Shown here: piece after piece, positions 55,911-64,000 of the stretch
Numbering within the stretch: the first letter of the stretch is position 1
Layout of the letters: each line of letters opens with the position of its first letter
NCBI RefSeq assembly: GCF_030445035.2
Contig: NC_080698.1
Location: 2,363,501-2,427,500 of the forward strand
Source of the DNA: Dasypus novemcinctus
Lineage: Eukaryota > Chordata > Mammalia > Cingulata > Dasypodidae
Direction: 5' to 3'
Length of the DNA: 64,000 nt
The notes under the pieces: generated by a model
Told to the model about the DNA's origin: nothing
What the model saw: the letters and a program-made list of their open reading frames with translations, nothing else
Database searches by the model: none
Program-made: the position numbers and the translations under genes

Positions 55911-57494
55911 AAGGTCAGCTTGGACCACAACTACCAGACTTAGTGGAGTGCACGTGCTGAAGCGAGGCGCACGGCTTGTAGCGCACCCTACAATGAACAA
56001 AGGTCAGGGGTACCCCTATATGTCCGTCTAGCATCATCTGTATCTACTTTTGTTTCTTCCCTAAGAATAAGCAACTGTGAAGACAAAAGCAGATTAATAA
56101 TGTACACAGCAGGTGAAAAGTTGCAGAAGGACCGGACAAATCTATGAAACTGTTAGCGGCCCTCTCAATTCTTTCCATTAGTTTTTAAGTTTGTGATTAA
56201 AAACATGCTCCAGTCTTAAAAGAGTTTGGATCCAATGCCATACAAATATGGCACATGGTTTGCTTTGCCATTGTGAGCAGAAGAAAAGGAAAAATGAATA
56301 GCTATGGGAAAGAAAACACAGACTTTCAGCTGAGATCTAACCTGGGCTTAGTAGAGTAAAAAGGTGAGGGGAGGCCGTTGGGGCAGAGCAGTGTGGAGCG
56401 GCCTTCTGATGCGAGCATGAAGGCCGCGCTGGGGGACGTCAGGAGACCCATGACCACTGGCAAGAGGACCTAGCCTGGGGCGGTGAAACGAGACACCTGG
56501 CGCAAAATAATCCAGGGGCAGTTCTCAAAGCAGTGGGCGATCCGAGAGAGACCAAGAGCAAAAACATCACAGCGAAGATAAACATCGGCCAGGATAGATA
56601 CAAACGGGCTGAAGCTGCAGCTGTGAAAAGGAAGTGAAGAGTGCTCTCGGAGAACACGGAGCCCTCGCTCCAGGGCTTGGAGCGGAGAGAAGCGGTCCTC
56701 ACTAGGCTCCAAACGAAGAGACTACAGACAGGGGTTGATCGGCCTACACAAAAACAAAAGGTCCGGGATGGCAAGAAGGAAAGGAGCAGGAGGGAGATGA
56801 GGATGGGGGGAAGGAGAGAAAGAGAAGTTGAACAGAAAAAGACGAAAAGTGTCCCTATCACAGAGCTCGTGTTCCCAGAATCGAGGAACTCTGGGGACGT
56901 TGCAGAGACCAACAGGCAGAAGATATGCCCATCGGTCCACAGGAACAGAAAGAGCAGCTCAGAGCTTACATGAAAATAAGCTCCACTTTACTGATGAGAG
57001 AAACATAGACGAAAATTCACTGCGATATCATTTATAAAATTCCAAAAGTTTGATGGCACAGGCCCCGCGACATGCCTTTCCTGTGAGTGGTTTATTTTGT
57101 AAGAGGTCCCAGGACACGCAGGTGAGGGGAAGGGAAGGTGGGCACCTGCGTGTCATCGAGCGGTTACCCCCGGTCTCAGTCGGGAAAGGGGCGAGCGCTG
57201 CAGAGTCATCCCCTGCAAGGGCCAGATGGCCAGTGCCCAGCTGCCGTGCGCCCTGGGGGGGGGGCAGCTGGTGGGAAATTCCTGCCCCACCCAGCCCCCT
57301 CCTCACACACAGGCCCGCTCCCCGAGCCTGGGAAGAGCCGCAGCTGCTGCCCAGCCCACCTCGCCGAGGGCGTGGGTCCCACAGCACCTTCCACGCAGCC
57401 CGGGGCCGGGGCCAGGCGCGCGGCTGCTGAGAAAGCCCCGACCCCGCCGTGACCGCGGGGAGTGCCAGCCCGGCGGCTGGACACGGATTCTTCT
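55911..57494. other. Unique DNA, no gene seen
   Basis: AT-rich at 55990-56350, purine-rich at 56700-56850, GC-rich at 57060-57480. No recognisable repeat or exon. Confidence 0.4.
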
Positions 57495-57609
57495 CTCAGG
57501 GTGCGAACACCCTTTGACGCAGCAGCCGCGCTTCTGGGAATTCATCCTACAGTTAAGACTTACGCATGTGGGCAATGACGTGTGAGACTACACATGCAGC
57601 ACTATTTTT
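57495..57609 (+). mobile_element. L1M fragment, left half (split by the younger L1)
   Basis: AACACCCTTTGACGCAGCAG, CGCTTCTGGGAATTCATCCT and GCATGTGGGCAATGACGTG follow the L1M 3' order. The matching continuation starts at 62421, so the L1 at 57610-62420 interrupted it. Confidence 0.78.
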
Positions 57610-58535
57610 TCAAATTTATTGACGTGTATCATTCAAACATAAACATACATAAACAGTAAGTGTGCGGTAATAGCTGGGAACTCACAAAACAAACATGCAC
57701 AACCTCCTACAGGGCTCTCAGACTCTCCCACCAATCCCTTGCATTGCTGTAAAACATTTCCTATTAATAATGGAGCACCCTCAAAATATTACCACTGACC
57801 AAAGTATAGGGTATTTTCCGTATTTTCCCTCCAACCCTCCCTATTGTTATGATTATTATATTATTTAAACATGAACATACATAAATCAGTGTAGAGTAAA
57901 AGTTGTGAACTTACAAAGCAAACATGCATAGCATCAGAAAGGGCTCCCGTACATCAACCCACCACCACACCTTGCCTTGTTGAGAGACATTTGTTACAAA
58001 TTATGAAAGAATATCATCAACATCTTCCTACTAACTATAGTCCATATCTTTCGTTTGGTGCATTTTTCCCCAACCCACCCTATTATTATTTTTTTAATAT
58101 ATTTTATTACAGAAGTTGTGAACTTGCAAAACAATTGTGCACATGTGCAGAATTCCCCTACAACACCCCTCCATTAGCACACTTCACCATGGTGGAAAAT
58201 TTGTTACAGATTATAAAATAATGTCATCAAACTATAACCACTTACCATGGTCCATAGCATACATTTGGCACAGTTTTTCCATACTCCCCCCATTATCAAC
58301 ACAGCACATCTTTGGCATGGATGCATGAATATTACATCATTACTGTTAACTACAGTTGTTAAGTTCCCTAGACTACCCTTTTCAGCCACAATCCCATTTC
58401 TAATACGCACTATAACGTGTTACCATCAACTGTATACATTTCTACCCTTTTACAGTAAAGTTCATTAAAACTTCCACGTACATTGAACATCAGTAGTCCA
58501 CTTAGTCCTCCTCTTATCTCCTTTAAGAATCCATC
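57610..58535 (-). repeat. L1 3' UTR with triplicated block
   Basis: Three diverged segments of about 210-250 bp start near 57610, 57850 and 58100. Each contains a GAACT(C/T)(A/G)CAAA block followed by C-rich sequence. The second and third share CATTTGTTACAAATTAT or AATTTGTTACAGATTAT and a TAGTCCATA/GGTCCATAG block. The remaining 3' UTR to 58535 contains GTTACCATCAACTGTATACA and CCACGTACATTGAACATC, an L1 3' UTR type I associate with xenarthrans. Confidence 0.7.
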
Positions 58536-59700
58536 ACTTACCATCAGGTCTTAAAGATGTTTACCTACATTTTCTTCTAGAAGCTTCATAGTTCTTGCGT
58601 TTATATTTAGGTCTTTCATCCATTTTGAGTTAATTTTTGTATAAGGTATGAGACAGGGCTGTGGACATCCAGTTCTCTCAGATCATTTGTTGATTGCACT
58701 GTTCTGCCCAAGCTGGGTGGATTTGACGGGCTCATCAAAATTCACTTGACCACACACGTGAGGGTCTGTTTCTGAACCATCAATCTAGTTCCATTCATCT
58801 GTGTGTCTTTCTTTATGCCAGTACCATGCTACTTTTAGGACTGTAGCTAGGTAATATGATTTAAAGTCTGGAAATAAGAGTCTTCCAACTTCGCTTTTCC
58901 TTTTGAAGATGTTTTTGACTATTCAGGACTCCCTTACCCTCCAAATAAATTTGATAATTGTGTTTTCCTTTTACGTAAAAAATACTGGTGGGATTTTTAT
59001 TAGGATTGCAGTGAATCTATATGAATTTGGGTAGAATTGGTATCTTTCTTTTTAAAGATTTATTTTATTTATTTTTCCCTTCCCCCTTGTTTTTCGCTTG
59101 CTGTGTCTTTGTCTTCCTTGTCTCTTTAGGAGGCACCAGGAGCCAAATCGGGGACCTCTGATATGGGAGGGAGGTGCCAAATTGCTTGAGCCACCTCCAC
59201 TCCCTGCTCTGTTGTGTTTCTCATTATGTTTTTCCTCCCCACGTCTCTTGTTGTGTCATCTAGTTGCGTCAGCTGGCCCCACCTGCCTGTCATGTCAGCT
59301 CACTGTCTTCTTTAGGAGGAAATGGGAACCTCTGCTCCCTGCTTTGTTGGGTTTCTCATTATGTTTTCTTCTTCTTGTGTCTTTTGGTGTGTCCGCCTGC
59401 CACTCCTGCCCATCACTTCAGCTCGCTGTCTTCTTTAGGTGACACTGGGATCCGAACCAGCGACCTCCTTTGTGGTAGGCGGAAGCCCAGTCACCGGAGC
59501 CACATCCGCTTCCAAAATTGACATCTTAATGACAGTCTTCCAGTCTGTGAGCACGGAATGTTCTTCCAATTATTTAGGTCTTTTTAAATTTCTTTTAACA
59601 ATGAGTTGTAGTTTTCTGAATACAAGTGCTTTACATCGTTGGTTAAGTTTATTCCTAAATATCGGATTCTTTCCACCGCTAGTAAATGGAATTTTTTTTT
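58536..59700 (-). pseudogene. L1 ORF2 late-reverse-transcriptase remnant
   Basis: In antisense this is the part of ORF2 after the reverse transcriptase catalytic site. Translation with frame changes gives recognisable pieces such as YLGINL-, LLKEI-, NNWKNIPC-like stretches at 59530-59700, and after the SINE FIWRV-, ACIKKKH- and [12 protein letters not shown] stretches at 58560-59034. Stops and frameshifts are present. The SINE at 59047-59515 splits it. The ORF2 C-terminal region past about the GKHL block is missing and the sequence passes into the 3' UTR. It is non-functional. Confidence 0.75.
59047..59515 (-). mobile_element. DAS-type SINE, composite form, inside L1 ORF2
   Basis: It starts with AAAGATTTATTTTATTTATT and carries several CTTCTTTAGG/CTCTTTAGG-preceded head-like segments, ending in GGAGCCACATCCGCTTCC. 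TSDs are AATTGGTATCTT (59035-59046) and AATTGACATCTT (59516-59527). It is therefore younger than the L1. Confidence 0.92.
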
Positions 59701-60024
59701 CCTGACTTCCTCCTCAGATTGCACAGTACTAGTGTCTTTTAAATTCTATTTCACCTGATATAAGTATAACTGCTATGGCTTTGTTTTGTTTGTTTTGTTT
59801 GTTTGTTTGTTGTTGTTGTTACAGCATGCATGGAATATCTTTTTCCAGCCTTTCATTTTCAATCTATTGGTATCCTTGGATCTAAGGTGAGTCTCTTGCA
59901 GGCATATAGAGATAGGTGGCTCATATTTTCTTATCCATTCTGCCAGTCTGTGTCTTTGGATTGCAGAGTTTAATCCATTAACATTAAATGTTATTATGGT
60001 AAAGGCATTTCTTAATTCACCCAT
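59701..60024 (-). pseudogene. L1 ORF2 endonuclease start, truncated
   Basis: From the ATG at 60024 the frame runs MGELRNAFTIITFNVNGLNS and then QETHLRSKDTNRLKMKGW. These are the conserved start of the L1 apurinic-type endonuclease (LNVNGLN and QETHL motifs; the N and E ligate the metal). After about residue 72 it passes into a CAACAAC/AAACAAACAAA simple repeat, and a remnant resembling the VAILVSDK- block follows with stops. Just beyond that the sequence jumps to late ORF2, so the endonuclease histidine and aspartates and the reverse transcriptase YADD-type site are absent. Confidence 0.88.
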
Positions 60025-60168
60025 TTGACCTTTGGGCTTTATCTGTCATATTTTATTTTCACCACTCTTTTGAGACTTCTAGTTACTTTAACTGACATAA
60101 CCTTCATTTCTAGACTTTCTTCCAAGCCTCTCTCTCCTGCCTTTCCTTTTCAGACTGTAGCACACCCT

Positions 60169-61069
60169 TTAGTATTTCATGGTTACAAACTCTCTCAGTT
60201 TCTGTTTATCTGTGAATATTCTAAACTTGCCCTCATTTTTGAAAGACAGTCTTGCCAGATAAAAGATTCTTGGCTGGAAGTTTTTCTCTTGCAGTACCTT
60301 AAATATATCATACCACTGTCTTCTTGCCTCCATGGTTTCTGATGAGAAATCAGCCCTTAATCTTATTGGGTATCCCTTATATGTTACACATTGCTTTTCT
60401 CTTGCTGCTCTCAGAATTCTGTTTGTCTTTAGCATTTGACATTCTGATTTGTATGTGTCTTGGAGTTGGTCTATTTGAACTTTATTTAGAAGGAAGTACA
60501 TTGTGCTTCTTGGACGTGGATATCTATGTCCTTCAATAGGGATGGGAAATTGTCTACCATTCTTTCTTCATATATTCCTTCTGCACCTTTTCCCCTCTCT
60601 TCTCCTTCTGGGACACCCATAACATGTATGTTTGCTTGTCTCTTGCTGTTGTTTAGTTCCTTGAGAACTTGTTCAATTTTTTCCTTTCTTTCTTCATCTT
60701 TTCTCTTTTATATTCACTTTCAGAGGCTATTTGTTCAAGCTCACCAATCCTTTCTTCTGCCTCTTCAAATCTGCTGTTATATGACTCTAGTGTATTTTTA
60801 ATTTCATTTATCATGTCTTTCATTCCTGTAAGATCTGCTATATTTCTATGTATGCTTTTAAATTCTTCTTTGTGCTCATCCAATGTGTTTTTAATATCCT
60901 TCATCTCTTTTGTTATCTCATTGAATTTATTAAGGAGATTTGTTTGAACTTTTATGATTAATTGTCTCAACTCCTTTATGTCATCTGAAGGCTTATTCTG
61001 TTCCTTTAACTGGGCCACATCTTCCTGTTTCTTGGTGTGGATTGTAATTTTTTGTTGGTGTGTTGGCAT
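60169..61069 (-). pseudogene. L1 ORF1 (RNA-binding chaperone), frameshifted
   Basis: The ATG at 61069 opens a 138-codon frame rich in lysine, glutamate, leucine and isoleucine heptads (QTNLLNKFNEITKEMKDIKN), the ORF1p trimeric coiled coil. A middle RRM-like part survives out of frame, including a GVPEGEER-like motif near 60610. The last 110 codons (60169-60501) hold ILRAAREKQCVTYKGYPIRL and RIFYLARLSF-like stretches, the conserved C-terminal nucleic-acid-binding domain. At about 300 codons total, it is near normal length. Frame breaks lie between 60500 and 60655. ORF1p normally packages L1 RNA. This copy cannot. Confidence 0.9.
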
Positions 61070-62420
61070 CTGGTTTACTAGATGTATTTATTCCAGGTGT
61101 AGCTTTTCTCTTTAGTTTAGGGCTTCCTGCCCTTTCTCCCTTGCTAGTTGTGCAGTAGGAGCCAAGGATGTAGTTGGTGCTTTAAACTGTGGAGGCTGAA
61201 GCTGCCCTCATTGCCCCAGGGACCGATGAAGCTTCTCTCACCTTTCTCCTCCACCAGGGGTGGGGACAAAGCCACAGCTATGTAGAATCATCCAAGTCGT
61301 GCAGGCCTAGACTAGAGTTGCCCAGAGAGACTGATGAAGGTTCATGCCCCTTTCTCCCCTCTCTGGGGCAGGGATGGAGCTGCCGTGCAGGCAGCGATCT
61401 ATGTCATGTGGGTCTAAGATGACTGCAGTTGCCCCAGTAGTCTTCCAACTATTCAGTCTGTGCCAACTGAATGTACCTGCAGTTACCCAGAGAGGCTGGT
61501 GCAGGGCCCGCCAGGTTCCTCCCCGCTAGAGGTGGGGCTGAAGCCTAGGCTAGGGCTGCAGGCCCATCTGGGTGAAAGAAACCTGTCTCTACCATCACTG
61601 TGATTTTCAGTCAGCCCTGCTTCTCCTCATGCTGGGGGTGGAGTCAAAATGGCAGCTACTGGCCTCTTTCTGACTTGGACACGTTCAAACTTTAGCTGTT
61701 CTTAGGGTTATACTTTAGGCAGCTGAATAGACTGATCAGTAGATGAGGTCAGTGGCCAACCATCTCTTTCGCCCATGTTTTTGGGAAATGGAGCTTCCAA
61801 CACCAACCACAGAGTAGCTCCTGAGGCAGCTTGCACTGCCAAAGTAGGATAATCACTGGCCTCTGCAGCTTGGCCTGTAATTTCCTGGAGAGGCTGGCAT
61901 AGGTCCCCCCAGCTTCCTCCCTCCTGGAGATGGGGTTGGGGCCTAGGCTAGAGCTGCAATCTGAACTGGATGGAAAGAAGCTGGTCCCTACCAGCCCTGT
62001 GATTTTCATCCACCCCACTTCCCCTCGTTTCAGTGGTGGAGTCAAAATGGCAGCTGCCAGCCCCTTTCTGCCTTGGACAGGTTCAAACTTTAGCTGCTCT
62101 TAGGGTTATACTTTAGCCTGCCAAATGTACTAATCAGTAGCTGAAGTCAGTGCCCAACCATCTTTTCCTGTTTTTGGGAAGTGGAGCTTTGTGCCTCCAG
62201 TGGAGGATGGGCACCAGCCTCCCGGGCGTGGAGGGCTCTACTCATGAATCTTCTCTGCAGATGGGCAGGCTCCCCCTCCCATTCTTTCAAGAATGTTGCA
62301 GGATGCTCTTCTGGTCTCCTGGAGCCCCCAAACAGTTGCTTTAGATAGCTCTGGGTTATGACTAACTGTCCCGTAGCACAAGCTGACTCTAGGAGTGCCT
62401 TACTCTGCCGCCATTTTGCT
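61070..62420 (-). promoter_or_regulatory. L1 5' UTR / promoter with tandem units
   Basis: The region between the ORF1 start and the 5' end contains two clear 398-bp-spaced units. GTGGAGTCAAAATGGCAGCT lies at 61638 and 62036, each followed by TTCAAACTTTAGCTG, TTAGGGTTATACTTTAG and CAACCATC, and preceded by GGCCTAGGCTAG. Shorter related blocks occur near 61213, 61324, 61489 and 61884. The extreme 5' end carries GCCGCCATTTT (62407-62417), a YY1-type site at the position where other L1s start. Thus the element is probably 5'-complete. Confidence 0.75.
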
Positions 62421-62431
62421 GCACCATTTTT

Positions 62432-62830
62432 AAGGATAAACATGCTTGAAAACAACCTAATGTCCACCAATAGAGGAGGGGCCACTTAAATAAATTCACA
62501 TACTTTCAAGCCATGGAATACCATGTAGGTATAAAAACAAATGAGGCCATGCTATGGGCATTGATGTGGAGATACCTCAAAGGTATGTTGTTAAGTGACG
62601 AAAGGCATAAGGGATAAGGTGCAAGAAGATTATGTTACCTTTTGTGTAAAAAAGGTGGATGGGTGGGTGGAGGAAAAGTAACACAAACAGGTACATGCTT
62701 ATATGCACAGAGAAAATGACAGGATCCAGAAGAGATTAATACCAGCGCTGAGGTGAGGGGGAAGATCGTGGGTACTGGTGGATATAGTAAAATGGGGAAA
62801 TTAATGTTCCCCGACTTTGCTGGATTGTGA
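62432..62830 (+). mobile_element. L1M fragment, right half
   Basis: CAACCTAATGTCCACCAATA, GGCCACTTAAATAAATTCAC and GGAATACCATGTAGGTATAA are followed by GATACCTCAAAGGTATG and TTACCTTTTGTGTAAAAAAG. This is the standard L1M 3' continuation of 57495-57609. Confidence 0.85.
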
Positions 62831-62904
62831 AGGTTAAAGGAGGTCACAGGTGAACGGTGATGTTCTCTGGGTTGTGAAGGTTAAATGGGGATTCTAAGTG
62901 AAGG

Positions 62905-63115
62905 GCAAAGCTCCATACCTAGTACCGGGCAGAAGCTCAACAAACAGAAGCCACCATTTGGATTATTTTGACTCTCACTACCAGTGCTGTTCCTGTGTCT
63001 ACACAGGTGATGCCAAAACCAGAGAAGCTGAAGGGCCTGCCCAGGGCACACAGCTCATGCAGGCAGAGTGGGATTTGCATCTCCTGAATCCTAGTGTACC
63101 ACTGTTTCCATTACA
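62905..63115 (-). mobile_element. MIR SINE fragment
   Basis: AACCAGAGAAGCTGAAGGGC, CTGCCCAGGGCACACAGCTC and GAGTGGGATTTGCATCTCC are the complement of the MIR core and its 5' part. Diverged. Confidence 0.65.
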
Positions 63116-64000
63116 GTAGTGGCGCTAAGACGCCGTATGGGCCCTAAGCATTAGCTGCGTGCAGAAAAGCGAACATTTCACGTGTGCTTCTGCCTATGAT
63201 GCAAATTCATGTAGATTCCAGTGGGATTGAGAAAAGGTAATCTGTTCAAAAGCATGATTCAATTTATACTTGCCTTCCATCATTATGTCGATTCTCAATC
63301 ACAGACGCTGAAAGTACTGCTATTATTATGTGAGGCATCTCAAAACCTCTTGACATTGAAAAGGCGGTATCATCTTCTTTGTTGAAAAGGTTGCTAACAC
63401 CTTGTTAAAACATAAAGAAGGAAAGACACAGGATGTATACACACATGCATATCCAGAGAAAATGGTTGTGCATTATCAGCAACGCAGAGTTTACAAGTAT
63501 CAGTTTATATTCTAGGTATCATTGCCATAAACGTGAATGGCAGTTTTTACTAAAGCGGCTTTATTTAAAGTCTGTTAATAGAAAAGATCAAGCTGTAGTT
63601 CTCTAAAAGATTACGCAATGGTGGACAACCACAATAAGTAAGCCTCTGGGTTTAGTTTTGTTTGTTTTTTTAACAAAAGAATCACAAAATCGGAATGGGT
63701 GTGACAATGCTTTAAAGCATATTACCTCAAAGAAGGAGTTCAGGATTTTAGAACAGTGGTCCTGATGGAGGAGACTGTAACTGAGAAGAGACACAGGAGG
63801 ATACATTGGGATGAGGAAATAAAATATTACAACTTCCATATCTACTTTTCACCTTTTTAAAAAAGCCATTTTTCATTGAAATTTTCTATATTGTTATATA
63901 TGTATATAATTTAAGCGTACATGCTCAAAATTATTTTACTGAGAAGACTACAATCTTTAAATTTAAAAATCTTTAGAAATTTTTGTTTTAGAAGATAACA
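63116..64000. other. AT-rich unique DNA to the window end
   Basis: No recognised repeat, gene or RNA. A minus-strand frame at 63603-63839 lacks known domains. An L1 3' UTR might begin near 63850 (CATTTTTCATTGAAATTTTC), but it is cut by the window edge and cannot be confirmed. Confidence 0.4.

Larger units (their letters stand above)
57610..62420 (-). mobile_element. 5'-complete, internally deleted L1 LINE
   Basis: A 4811-bp antisense L1. It is flanked by GCACTATTTTT (57599-57609) and GCACCATTTTT (62421-62431), an 11-bp TSD with one mismatch. In L1 orientation it comprises a 1.35-kb 5' UTR, ORF1 (broken), a spacer, the start of ORF2, and a large deletion that removes most of the endonuclease and the catalytic reverse transcriptase. 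A piece of late ORF2 (itself carrying a SINE), a second deletion of the ORF2 C terminus, and a 3' UTR with a triplicated block follow. It cannot move by itself. The whole lies inside an older L1M. Confidence 0.88.

Noticed and set aside
1..64000. Bacterial or phage-type operon or defence system
   Set aside because: Composition, SINEs, LINEs and LTRs show a placental mammal genome. No operon-like gene spacing or ribosome-binding sites.

Overview
This is vertebrate nuclear DNA, almost certainly from an armadillo (Xenarthra, most likely Dasypus). The main clue is at least ten copies of a tRNA-derived SINE of the Dasypus DAS type. It has a head reading roughly GGAAGCGGACGTGGCTCAA, a B box such as GGTTCGATTCC, and an A-rich TAAATAAATAAA tail. 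Several copies have clear target-site duplications (TSDs). The window also holds xenarthran-type L1 3' UTRs, ERVL/MaLR-type LTRs in several subfamilies, and the usual mammal-wide fossils (MIR, L2-type, L1M, HAL1-like, hAT-type elements).

I find no supportable host protein-coding gene, exon chain, tRNA, rRNA or other RNA gene. Long open frames occur only in GC-rich blocks, minisatellites or transposons. The only recognisable coding remnants are L1 ORF1 and ORF2 pieces at 58.5-61.1 kb, all broken. The window reads as intergenic or deep intronic sequence, with GC-rich, minisatellite-rich stretches alternating with AT-rich, LINE-rich ones.

Layout: 0-5 kb, LTRs and GC-rich DNA with a MIR and an old hAT-type element. 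5.2-9.3 kb, a HAL1/L1M-like fossil split by a SINE, another SINE, and an L2-type fragment. 9.3-16 kb, mostly unique DNA with old LTRs. 16.25-17.98 kb, a large 23/28/32-bp minisatellite. 18-19.8 kb, CpG-rich unique DNA. 19.8-21.5 kb, L1M fragments carrying two SINEs. 22-25.6 kb, GC-rich DNA with short tandem repeats and a CpG-rich block. 26-28.7 kb, MIR, L2-type and L1 3' UTR fragments. 29.6-30.7 kb, an LTR carrying an L1 3' end and a SINE. 31-36.5 kb, old repeats, an ATGG microsatellite and a solo LTR with a perfect 5-bp TSD. 36.8-42.7 kb, LTRs, SINEs and a G-rich minisatellite. 42.6-44.6 kb, a CpG-rich block. 45.6-50.2 kb, three more LTRs. 50.9-53.9 kb, L1M with a nested SINE and an MLT2-like LTR. 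54-57.5 kb, unique DNA. 57.6-62.4 kb, a 5'-complete but internally deleted antisense L1 inserted into an older L1M. 62.4-64 kb, L1M, MIR and unique AT-rich DNA.

The points most worth a second look are the tandem 398-bp units and YY1-like motifs in the L1 5' UTR, its triplicated 3' UTR block, the mixed-length minisatellite with a recurring B-A-C motif, the G-rich minisatellite, and several AT-rich islands that look like conserved noncoding elements. I see no new enzymatic or defence-type system. Family names come from recalled consensus sequences, not a database search.
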